A DNA stretch of 36,918 bases from Burkholderiaceae bacterium (GTDB lineage: Bacteria > Pseudomonadota > Gammaproteobacteria > Burkholderiales > Burkholderiaceae): contig JAGWNU010000013.1 in the NCBI GenBank assembly GCA_028871175.1, positions 1-36,918 on the forward strand. The letters are read 5' to 3'. Positions 25,073 through 32,118 of this stretch are shown piece by piece. The notes under the pieces were generated by a model that searched no databases, had not been told where the DNA came from, and saw nothing but the letters and a program-made list of their open reading frames with translations. Made by a program: the position numbers and the translations under genes. The first letter of the stretch is position 1, and every line of letters begins with the position of its first letter.

Positions 25073-25153
25073 TAGCGAAGCGGATAGCAGACCGCGCACG
25101 CACGAGAGGATGCGCGCTTGAGCGGAGAGGAGGGTGGTCTGCTGGAAGTGCAT
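25061..25153 (-). CDS. leuL: Leucine-rich leader peptide of leuA
   Basis: A 30-codon frame ends in TAA just inside the stem region. It has seven leucines: L8-L9 (CTC CTC), L16 (CTC), L22-L23 (CTG CTA) and L27-L28 (CTA CTA). CTA is a rare leucine codon in this GC-rich sequence, and the last four leucines fall within the final nine codons, right at the 1:2 stem. No Shine-Dalgarno precedes the ATG. The predicted promoter puts the transcription start at the A of the ATG (25153), so translation would be leaderless. The symbol leuL is used by analogy with enterobacterial leucine leader peptides. Confidence 0.7.
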   Translation of the reverse strand: MHFQQTTLLSAQARILSCVRGLLSASLLRV

Positions 25154-25159
25154 TGGTTG

Positions 25160-25189
25160 ATGATGCTGGCGCGGCGACGATGTTGTCAA
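25160..25189 (-). promoter_or_regulatory. Predicted promoter of the leu leader and leuA
   Basis: On the minus strand a perfect -35 TTGACA (25189-25184) and a -10 CATCAT (25165-25160, 4 of 6 consensus) are separated by 18 bp. The start would be at about 25153, the first base of the leader peptide ATG. The -10 is weak, so the exact start needs mapping. Confidence 0.6.
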
Positions 25190-25423
25190 GGCGCCGGGGC
25201 AGGTTGTTGGCGGTTTGCCTCGCTTTCCGCACGGATAGGGCCGCGAGCGCGGGTGCATCAAGATGGATCAGCCCCGCACATGCCAGGCCGGCCCCATGTG
25301 AAGTGGCCGCCAGCAAAACCCGGCCGAACCTGCTTTAATACACCCCGTTCATGCCGCCAGCCCGCTGTATCAAAGGGTTCATAACGGTACGACTCCCTCA
25401 CGCCCCACAAGGAGAATCCCCCA

Positions 25424-25882
25424 ATGGTCACGTTGAATGTCAACGGTAAACCGGTGGAAGTTGATGCAGATCCGTCGACGCCGCTGCTCTGGGCGCTGCG
25501 CGACAACCTTGGCCTGACCGGCACGAAATTCGGTTGCGGCGTCGCATCGTGCGGCGCCTGCACGGTGCACCTGAACGGCCAGCCCACACGCAGTTGCGTG
25601 CTGCCGATTTCCGCAGTGGTCGGCCAGCAGATCACCACCTCCGAACATATCGCCGACGACAAGATCGGCAAGGCCGTCCTCGATGCCTGGGTCAAGCACG
25701 ATGTGGCGCAGTGCGGCTACTGCCAGAGCGGCCAGATGATGAGCGCGGTGGGTTTGCTGCGCACCAAGAAGAAGCCGACTGACGCCGATATCGACAGCGC
25801 CATGGCCGGCAACCTGTGCCGTTGCGCGACGTATCAGCGCATTCGTGCGGCGATTCACGATGCCGCGAAATCGCTGGCCTGA
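25424..25882 (+). CDS. iorA: Isoquinoline 1-oxidoreductase-like alpha subunit, [2Fe-2S] protein
   Basis: This 152-residue small subunit of a molybdenum hydroxylase has a plant-type ferredoxin domain with C38, C43, C46 and C58, and a C-terminal helical [2Fe-2S] domain with C97, C100, C132 and C134 (QCGYCQSGQ ... NLCRCATYQRI). It passes electrons from the Mo centre of the large subunit. AAGGAG lies 8 bases before ATG 25424. The large subunit gene follows after 19 bp. The IorAB-type two-subunit enzymes lack an FAD subunit and hand electrons to a cytochrome or another acceptor, which is not encoded here. Confidence 0.92.
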   Translation: MVTLNVNGKPVEVDADPSTPLLWALRDNLGLTGTKFGCGVASCGACTVHLNGQPTRSCVLPISAVVGQQITTSEHIADDKIGKAVLDAWVKHDVAQCGYCQSGQMMSAVGLLRTKKKPTDADIDSAMAGNLCRCATYQRIRAAIHDAAKSLA

Positions 25883-25901
25883 CCCCACCGGAGAATCCCC
25901 G

Positions 25902-28145
25902 ATGCGTATCCGAAATCTTGAAGCGCTGGCCGGTGGCGGCGCGCAACATCAACCGGCGTTGGCCGACGCACGCGCGGCCACGCTCGACCGCCGCAGCTTT
26001 CTGAAACTCACCACGCTGGCCGGCGGGGGCCTGGCGCTGGGCATCGCGCCCGTGTTGGTCGGCGCGCAGGATGCCAAGGCCAAGCCGCCATCACCGCCTC
26101 AGGCGTTCATCATCATTGCGCCGGACAACACCGTCACCGTGGCGGTGAACCGGCTGGAGTTCGGCCAAGGCGTGCACACGGCGCTGCCGATGGCACTGGC
26201 CGAAGAGCTCGACGTCGATTGGCGCAACGTGCGCGGTGTGCTCGCGCCTGCAGCCGATGCCTACAAGGACCCGGGCTTCGGCATTCAGATGACGGGCGGT
26301 TCAACCGCGCTGAACCATTCGTTCCAGCAATACCGCGAACTGGGCGGCCGGGCACGTGCCATGTTGATCTCGGCGGCGGCCGAGCGCTGGAAGGTTGATC
26401 CGTCCACATGCCGCACGGCCAACGGCGTGGTTACGTCGGGCAGCCACCGCGCCACGTATGGCGAACTCGCCCAGGCCGCGATGGCGCTGCCGGTGCCGGC
26501 CCAGGTCACGCTGAAGAACCCTTCGCAGTTCCGCATTGTCGGCAAGCCGACGCCCCGACTGGATGCGCGCGCGAAGCTCGACAGCTCGCTCAAGTTCGGC
26601 CTCGACACGCGCCTGCCCAACATGAAGGTGGCCGTGCTGGCCCGCCCGCCGCGCTTTGGCGGCAAGGTGGCCAAGTACGACGTGGCTGCGGCCAAGGCGG
26701 TGAAGGGTGTGGTCGATGTGCTGCAGATCCCGACCGACCGTAGCGGCACGGGCGTGGCCGTCATTGCCGACGGATACTGGCCGGCCAAGCAGGGCCGCGA
26801 CGCGCTGCAGGTCACGTGGGAAGACGCCGGCTCGAAGGTGTCGACGCCGGCGCTGATGGAGGAATACAAGAAGCTCGCCGGCCAGCCCGGTACGGTGGCC
26901 AGGGCCGCTGATGTGAGCGCGATCCCATCCGCCGCCACCCGTATCCAGGCCGAATACGAATTCCCGTATCTCGCCCACGCGCCCATGGAGCCCCTGAACT
27001 GCACGATCGACGTCCAACAGGACGGCGGCAAGATCAGCGGAGCCAAGGTGTGGGTCGGCTCGCAATTCCAGACCATTGACCAGGGCGCCATCGCCAAGGT
27101 GCTGGGCGTGTCGCCCGAAAAGGTCGAATTGAACACGATGATGGCGGGCGGCGGCTTCGGTCGGCGCGCGATTCCCACGTCCGACTACGTGGTCGAAGCC
27201 GCCAACGTGGCGAAGGCCTACGCGGCTGCCGGGCATAACGGCCCCGTCAAGGTGATCTGGAGCCGTGAAGACGACATCCGCGGCGGCTACTACCGCCCGA
27301 TGCATCTGCATCGCGTCAACGTGGGCGTGGACAACAGCGGCAAGGTCGTCGGCTGGGACCACGTGATCGTCGGTCAGTCGATCCTCAAGGGCACGCCGTT
27401 CGAAGCCTTCATGGTCAAGAACGGTGTGGACGAGACCATGGTCGAGGGCGTGATCGAGAACGACTACGGCTTTCCGATGCAGCTGACGGTGCACCATCCC
27501 AACGTGGATGTGCCGGTGCTGTGGTGGCGTTCCGTGGGCCACACGCACACGGCCTACGTGATGGAAACCATGGTCGACGAGGTCGCGCATGCGGCCAAGC
27601 AAGACCCGGTGGCCTTCCGCCTGGCACGCTTTACCGGCAAGGAACATGAACGCCATCGCGCCGCGCTGCAACTGGCCGTCGACAAGTCCGGCTACGGCAA
27701 GCGCAAGCTGCCCAAGGGCCAGGCGTGGGGCGTCGCGGTGCATGCCTCGTTCGAGTCGGTGATCGCGTATGTGGTGGAGGTGTCGGTCGACCAGGGCAAG
27801 CCGCGTGTGCATCGCGTCACGGCTGGCGTGCATGCCAATCGCGTGGTCAACCCGATGGGCGCGGAAGCGCAGATCCAGGGCGCCTGCGTGTTCGGCCTGG
27901 CGATGATCCAGCCGGGCTTTGCCATCGACATCGAAAACGGCGCGACGAAGAACAGCAACTTCACCGACTACCCGCCCGTGCGCATGCCCGATGCGCCGCC
28001 GGTGAACGTGTTCTTTGTGCCATCGGAAGACAATCCGACGGGCCTGGGCGAACCCGGCACGCCGCCGATCGCGCCTGCCGTGGCCAATGCGGTGTTTGCA
28101 CTCACCGGTAAGCGGCTGCGCAAGCTGCCGTTTGACACGGTGTGA
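25902..28145 (+). CDS. iorB: Isoquinoline 1-oxidoreductase-like beta subunit, molybdopterin-binding
   Basis: The large subunit has 747 residues from ATG 25902 (GGAG upstream; the longer frame from 25845 overlaps iorA). It opens with a Tat-type signal around R30-R31 (LDRRSFLKLTTLAGGGLALGIAP), so it is folded and exported to the periplasm with its partner. Xanthine-oxidase-type motifs follow: EFGQGVHTALPMALAEEL, FGIQMTGGSTA, AHAPMEPLNCTI, a GGGFGRRAIP Moco loop, WRSVGHTHTAY, and a C-terminal GLGEPGTPPIAPAVANA with the conserved active-site glutamate. Substrates of this family are N-heterocycles or aldehydes; this one's is unknown. Confidence 0.92.
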   Translation: MRIRNLEALAGGGAQHQPALADARAATLDRRSFLKLTTLAGGGLALGIAPVLVGAQDAKAKPPSPPQAFIIIAPDNTVTVAVNRLEFGQGVHTALPMALAEELDVDWRNVRGVLAPAADAYKDPGFGIQMTGGSTALNHSFQQYRELGGRARAMLISAAAERWKVDPSTCRTANGVVTSGSHRATYGELAQAAMALPVPAQVTLKNPSQFRIVGKPTPRLDARAKLDSSLKFGLDTRLPNMKVAVLARPPRFGGKVAKYDVAAAKAVKGVVDVLQIPTDRSGTGVAVIADGYWPAKQGRDALQVTWEDAGSKVSTPALMEEYKKLAGQPGTVARAADVSAIPSAATRIQAEYEFPYLAHAPMEPLNCTIDVQQDGGKISGAKVWVGSQFQTIDQGAIAKVLGVSPEKVELNTMMAGGGFGRRAIPTSDYVVEAANVAKAYAAAGHNGPVKVIWSREDDIRGGYYRPMHLHRVNVGVDNSGKVVGWDHVIVGQSILKGTPFEAFMVKNGVDETMVEGVIENDYGFPMQLTVHHPNVDVPVLWWRSVGHTHTAYVMETMVDEVAHAAKQDPVAFRLARFTGKEHERHRAALQLAVDKSGYGKRKLPKGQAWGVAVHASFESVIAYVVEVSVDQGKPRVHRVTAGVHANRVVNPMGAEAQIQGACVFGLAMIQPGFAIDIENGATKNSNFTDYPPVRMPDAPPVNVFFVPSEDNPTGLGEPGTPPIAPAVANAVFALTGKRLRKLPFDTV

Positions 28146-28169
28146 TCGTCATCGTCGCGTGATGTGATG

Positions 28170-28207
28170 AAAGCCGGCATGCAGCAATGTGTGCCGGCTT
28201 TCTTGTT
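28170..28207 (+). terminator. Rho-independent terminator after iorB
   Basis: A 10-bp perfect stem AAAGCCGGCA / TGCCGGCTTT with a 12-base loop is followed by the T-rich tail CTTG. It sits 24 bases after the iorB stop and separates iorAB from ohr. The A-run on the left arm makes it potentially bidirectional. Confidence 0.75.
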
Positions 28208-28264
28208 CAGCGGACCGTTTCTTGCGTCCGGCAACGCGTTGTTCATCCCGCAGAGGGGCACGTC

Positions 28265-28699
28265 ATGGCATTGAATATTCTGTATACCGCCCACGCCACC
28301 GCCACCGGTGGCCGCAACGGCCACACGCAGACCGAAGATGGCCAGGTCTCGCACAACCTGTCCGTGCCGAAGTCGATGGGAGGCCCTGGCAAGCCCGACA
28401 CGACCACGCCGGAAGACCTGTTTGCCGCGGGTTACGCCGCGTGCTTCGGCTCGGCGTGTGACTTTGTTGCCAAGAGCATGCTCAAGCTCAATCCGAGCAA
28501 CATCGAAATCCATTGCGATGTGGACATCGGTACGCGTCCGGAAGGCGGCTTCGGCCTGAACGTCGGGCTCACCGCACGCATCAGCGGCCTGTCTCAGGGG
28601 GATGCCGAGGCCCTGGTCGCCAAGGCACATGAGGTGTGTCCATATTCGAACGCCACGCGCAACAACGTGGAAGTCACGCTCAAGACGGAGGTGGTGTGA
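28265..28699 (+). CDS. ohr: Organic hydroperoxide resistance protein, OsmC/Ohr family
   Basis: A 144-residue Ohr peroxidase. The peroxidatic C60 (GYAACFGSA), the resolving C125 (HEVCPYSNATRNN), R17 in GGRNG and E50 in TTTPEDLFAAGYAACF are all in place. It reduces organic hydroperoxides using lipoyl-type thiols. Two additional cysteines (C65, C84) are present. A 10-bp palindrome CAACGCGTTG (28232-28241) lies just upstream of the start and could be an operator, but no OhrR gene is nearby. The stop overlaps the start of the next gene (TGATG). Confidence 0.93.
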   Translation: MALNILYTAHATATGGRNGHTQTEDGQVSHNLSVPKSMGGPGKPDTTTPEDLFAAGYAACFGSACDFVAKSMLKLNPSNIEIHCDVDIGTRPEGGFGLNVGLTARISGLSQGDAEALVAKAHEVCPYSNATRNNVEVTLKTEVV

Positions 28700-29295
28700 T
28701 GGCGTTGCGGCCTGTTGTCGGCGTCTTGCTGGCCGCGGGCCGCGGCAGCCGCTTTGACCCGACAGGCGTGGCCAACAAGTTGATGGCGCCGCTGCCGGAC
28801 GGCACCCCCGTGGCGGTGCAAGCCGCGCGGCACTTGAAGCAGGCGCTGGGCGATGTGGTCGCGGTGGTGCCTGCCGCGGCCACGCATGGCGCGCAGGTTG
28901 AGCTGCTGGCTGCGCTGCTGGCCGAGGCCGGCTGCGAGGTTGTTTTCTGCGCCGATGCCGCACGTGGCATGGGGGCCAGCCTGGCCGCCGGCGTGGCGGC
29001 GCGCCCGGAGGCGGGCGGTTGGGTCATCGCCCTGGCCGACATGCCGTGGATTGCCCCAGGCACCATCGCCGAGATCGCCCGTGCTGTTGACGCGAGCCAT
29101 TGCGTCGCCCCTTTTCATGCCGGGCAGCGCGGTCACCCGATCGGTTTCGGCGCGGCATTCTTCGCTGGCCTGACGTCGCTCGACGGTGACGAGGGCGCCC
29201 GGCGGTTGATCCATCCGGGCACGCTCATCCGGATCAATACCAACGACGCAGGCACCCTGCGCGATATCGATACGCCGGCCGACCTGGCGCGGTGA
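28699..29295 (+). CDS. MocA-like molybdopterin nucleotidyltransferase
   Basis: The start ATG 28699 overlaps the ohr stop by one base, giving 198 residues. It has the MobA/MocA-type NTP-transferase fold: VGVLLAAGRGSRFDPTG..NKLMAPL (nucleotide-binding loop plus lysine), VIALADMPWI (metal-binding D) and HPIGFGAAFFAGL. MocA attaches CMP to molybdopterin to make MCD, the form used by xanthine-oxidase-type enzymes. That fits its location just downstream of iorAB. The overlap with ohr suggests coupled translation. Confidence 0.85.
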   Translation: MALRPVVGVLLAAGRGSRFDPTGVANKLMAPLPDGTPVAVQAARHLKQALGDVVAVVPAAATHGAQVELLAALLAEAGCEVVFCADAARGMGASLAAGVAARPEAGGWVIALADMPWIAPGTIAEIARAVDASHCVAPFHAGQRGHPIGFGAAFFAGLTSLDGDEGARRLIHPGTLIRINTNDAGTLRDIDTPADLAR

Positions 29296-29803
29296 TGCAA
29301 CGAGACGGCCTGGCCGGTCCCTGAGCAAGGCGCCGCCGCGCATCACGGTCTGCTGACCCGGGATGGCGCCGCCAGATTCCCCCGTCAGAAGAGCCGCCAT
29401 GGCAGTCAGAAATCCGGCGGTATCCACGTGCCTACGCCACGTGGCGGCGCGATCGGAGGAGAACTGCCCTGCGCAGGGCATATGCCCCCGACAGTCTTCC
29501 CACGGGGTCATCTCCCCCGAGCGTATGCCCACCTCATTTACTGAAAGCGCGTTTCATATCGTGAAATTCTGATCGGAATTTTCCGGCGCCGTCTTCCCGT
29601 TTGCTGAAAAGGCGTTCCGCATTGCAAAAAACGATACCTATCTATTTGAAAAATAAAGAGAAACTAACTCTTATGTCTTATATAAGACCTTGCTGCGTTG
29701 CGTCAGGGGAGCCTTACAATATTTCCACGCTGCTCGCTTCGGTATCCGGAGCTGCACATGCAACCCTTTCTTTTGAAACGCGCTTTATTTCCAGGAAATT
29801 GAC
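29296..29803. other. Upstream region of aceA
   Basis: This 508-bp region has no convincing coding frame. The left half is GC-rich and contains two CCACGTG hexamers; the right half (from about 29530) is AT-rich and carries the aceA promoter region, including a 14-bp palindrome (listed separately). One possible sigma-70 pair is TTGAAA (29646-29651) with TCTTAT (29669-29674), 17-bp spacing. Confidence 0.5.
29675..29688. promoter_or_regulatory. Palindrome GTCTTATATAAGAC in the aceA upstream region
   Basis: This is a perfect 14-bp palindrome in AT-rich DNA, 115 bp upstream of the aceA start, close to the best promoter candidate. A partial extra half-site (CTCTTAT) precedes it. It is a likely binding site for a regulator of glyoxylate-shunt or acetate metabolism; I cannot name the protein. 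Confidence 0.65.
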
Positions 29804-31390
29804 ATGGCCCAGTATCAAGACGACATCAAGGCAGTTGCCGGTGTGAAAGAAACCTACGGCAGCGCATGGAACGCGATCAACCCCGAGTACGCTGCGCGCA
29901 TGCGTGCCCAGAACAAGTTCAAGACGGGTCTGGACATCGCCAGGTACACCGCCAAGATCATGCGCGCCGACATGGCCGCCTACGATGCTGATCCGGCCAA
30001 GTACACGCAGTCCCTGGGTTGCTGGCACGGCTTCATCGGCCAGCAGAAGATGATTTCCATCAAGAAGCACTTCAAGAGCACCGAACGCCGCTACCTGTAC
30101 CTGTCGGGCTGGATGGTCGCCGCGCTGCGCTCGGAGTTCGGCCCGCTGCCGGACCAATCGATGCACGAGAAGACTTCTGTCAGCGCGCTGATCCGCGAGC
30201 TGTACACGTTCCTGCGCCAGGCCGATGCCCGTGAACTGGGTGGCCTGTTCCGCGAACTGGACGCCGCCAAGGACGCAGCCGCCAAGGCCGCCATCCAGGA
30301 AAAGATCGACAACCACGTCACCCACGTGGTGCCCATCATTGCCGACATCGACGCCGGTTTCGGTAACGCAGAAGCCACCTACCTGCTGGCCAAGCAGTTC
30401 ATCGAAGCGGGTGCCTGCTGCATCCAGATCGAAAACCAGGTGTCGGACGAAAAGCAGTGCGGCCACCAGGACGGCAAGGTCACCGTGCCGCATGAAGACT
30501 TCCTGGCCAAGATCCGCGCGATCCGTTACGCGTTCCTGGAGCTGGGCGTGGACGACGGCATCATCGTGGCCCGTACCGACTCGCTGGGCGCCGGCCTGAC
30601 CAAGCAGATCGCCGTGACGAACACGCCGGGCGACCTGGGCGACCAATACAACTCGTTCCTCGATTGCGAAGAACTGTCGGCCGACCAACTGGGCAACGGT
30701 GACGTCGTCATCAAGCGCGACGGCAAGCTGCTGCGTCCGAAGCGCCTGCCGAGCAACCTGTTCCAGTTCCGCGCCGGCACGGGCGAAGCACGTTGCGTGC
30801 TGGATTGCATCACCTCGCTGCAAAACGGTGCCGACCTGCTGTGGATCGAAACCGAAAAACCGCACATCGGCCAGATCGGCGGCATGGTCAAGGAAATCCG
30901 CAAGGTCATCCCGAACGCCAAGCTGGTGTACAACAACAGCCCGTCGTTCAACTGGACGCTGAACTTCCGTCAGCAGGTGTATGACGCCATGAAGGAAGCG
31001 GGCAAGGACGTGTCGGCCTACGAGCGCGGCCAACTGATGAGCGCCGAGTACGACGACAGCGAACTGGCGAAGCTCGCCGACGAGAAGATCCGCACGTTCC
31101 AGGCTGATGCATCGCGCGAAGCCGGCATCTTCCACCACCTGATCACGCTGCCGACGTACCACACCGCCGCGCTGTCGACCGACAACCTGGCCAAGGAATA
31201 CTTCGGCGACCAGGGCATGCTCGGTTACGTGGCTGGCGTGCAGCGCAAGGAAATCCGCCAAGGCATCGCCTGCGTCAAGCACCAGAACATGTCGGGTTCG
31301 GACATCGGCGACGACCACAAGGAATACTTCAGCGGCGAAGCTGCGCTGAAGGCGGCTGGTAAAGACAACACGATGAACCAGTTCCATTGA
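29804..31390 (+). CDS. aceA: Isocitrate lyase
   Basis: A 528-residue isocitrate lyase of the long (Pseudomonas-like) subgroup. The catalytic motif is K-Q-C-G-H (K217 to H221, C219 the catalytic cysteine). The metal/substrate segments are IIADIDAGFGN, ARTDSLGAG and NNSPSFNW. It cleaves isocitrate to glyoxylate and succinate in the glyoxylate shunt, needed for growth on acetate and fatty acids. AGGA precedes ATG 29804. No malate synthase gene is adjacent, so the shunt is split in this genome region. Confidence 0.95.
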   Translation: MAQYQDDIKAVAGVKETYGSAWNAINPEYAARMRAQNKFKTGLDIARYTAKIMRADMAAYDADPAKYTQSLGCWHGFIGQQKMISIKKHFKSTERRYLYLSGWMVAALRSEFGPLPDQSMHEKTSVSALIRELYTFLRQADARELGGLFRELDAAKDAAAKAAIQEKIDNHVTHVVPIIADIDAGFGNAEATYLLAKQFIEAGACCIQIENQVSDEKQCGHQDGKVTVPHEDFLAKIRAIRYAFLELGVDDGIIVARTDSLGAGLTKQIAVTNTPGDLGDQYNSFLDCEELSADQLGNGDVVIKRDGKLLRPKRLPSNLFQFRAGTGEARCVLDCITSLQNGADLLWIETEKPHIGQIGGMVKEIRKVIPNAKLVYNNSPSFNWTLNFRQQVYDAMKEAGKDVSAYERGQLMSAEYDDSELAKLADEKIRTFQADASREAGIFHHLITLPTYHTAALSTDNLAKEYFGDQGMLGYVAGVQRKEIRQGIACVKHQNMSGSDIGDDHKEYFSGEAALKAAGKDNTMNQFH

Positions 31391-31867
31391 AGCGGACGGT
31401 TTCCGCGATGCATCGAGCGCCCCGGACGGGGCGTCTCGTCGCGGGACCGAAGTTGTCCACAGCACCGATCACACCGCTTGCAGATCCCTTCGCAAGCGGT
31501 TGAGCGACAAGGGTTTGTTGCACGATGTAACAACGCCCCGAGATGTGGATAACCCATGCCGAGCGGGCCGGGGAGATGTGCGCTGCACGTTCACCCGGAC
31601 CCGTCAAGCGCTTTGTTGACTTGGTACGCGGCGGGTAACCGGGTTATGCACAGAAGATGTGGATAAGTCTGTGGGAAACCGTATCCGAGCCGCATCGCAT
31701 CGGGTTTTTGTCGGCGTTGCATGCGAATTCGGCAGGGGTCGTCCGGATGCCTCCCGACGCACGATGCAACGCTTGATTACAACTTGAAACAGCAAGAGCA
31801 GCACGCCTTGACCAGACTACTGGTACGCGGTCACACGATCGCAACCGACGTCCAGAAAGGAGAAAAC
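31391..31867. other. Gene-free region with DnaA-box-like sites and hairpins
   Basis: Four 9-mers match or nearly match the DnaA box TTATNCACA: 31453-31461 (TTGTCCACA, + strand), 31544-31552 (TGTGGATAA, minus-strand orientation), 31644-31652 (TTATGCACA) and 31658-31666 (TGTGGATAA). A 9-bp perfect stem (31473-31500, loop of 10) and a near palindrome TTGTTGCA-CGA-TGTAACAA (31515-31533) lie between them. A GC-rich hairpin (CGCCCCG-GA-CGGGGCG, 31418-31433) follows aceA but has only a weak T-rich tail. The right part is the promoter region of the lipoprotein gene. Confidence 0.6.
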
Positions 31868-32071
31868 ATGGTCCGGGTACTGACGATATTACTGGCCGGC
31901 GCCACGCTGCTGACGGCCACTGGCTGTGCAGACATGACGGCGCGCCAACGCAATACCGCCCTCGGTGCGGGCATCGGCGGACTGGCCGGCGCGGCCCTGA
32001 TTGGCGGCCCCGGCGCGACGCTGGGTGGTGCCGCGCTGGGTGGCCTAGTTGGTAATGTATCGACGCGCTGA
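31868..32071 (+). CDS. Small glycine-zipper lipoprotein (OsmB-like)
   Basis: The 67-residue product from ATG 31868 (AAGGAG upstream) has a signal peptide ending in LLTATGC, a plausible lipobox with the lipidated cysteine at about residue 20. A glycine-zipper segment follows, with repeated GxxxG and GG spacing (GAGIGGLAGAALIGGPGATLGGAALGG). OsmB and related proteins have this plan and insert in the outer membrane, often under osmotic or stress control. It is followed by an intrinsic terminator. Confidence 0.8.
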   Translation: MVRVLTILLAGATLLTATGCADMTARQRNTALGAGIGGLAGAALIGGPGATLGGAALGGLVGNVSTR

Positions 32072-32091
32072 CAACGCCTCGCCCCAACAAG

Positions 32092-32118
32092 AAACGGACC
32101 TGCACGGTCCGTTTTTTT
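32092..32118 (+). terminator. Rho-independent terminator after the glycine-zipper gene
   Basis: A 9-bp stem AAACGGACC / GGTCCGTTT with a 5-base loop TGCAC runs into seven T's. It is also the end of the convergent GGDEF/EAL gene, whose stop codon overlaps the T-run, so it may serve both strands. Confidence 0.92.

Noticed and set aside
26301-27833. 510-codon minus-strand frame opposite iorB
   Set aside because: It lies entirely within iorB and shows the same antisense composition; iorB has all family motifs.
31418-31433. GC-rich stem after aceA as a strong terminator
   Set aside because: The loop is only 2 bases and the T-tail is poor, so it is mentioned within the intergenic entry only.
29714-31465. 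583-codon minus-strand frame opposite aceA
   Set aside because: It covers aceA, which is certain; the antisense translation has no recognisable domain.
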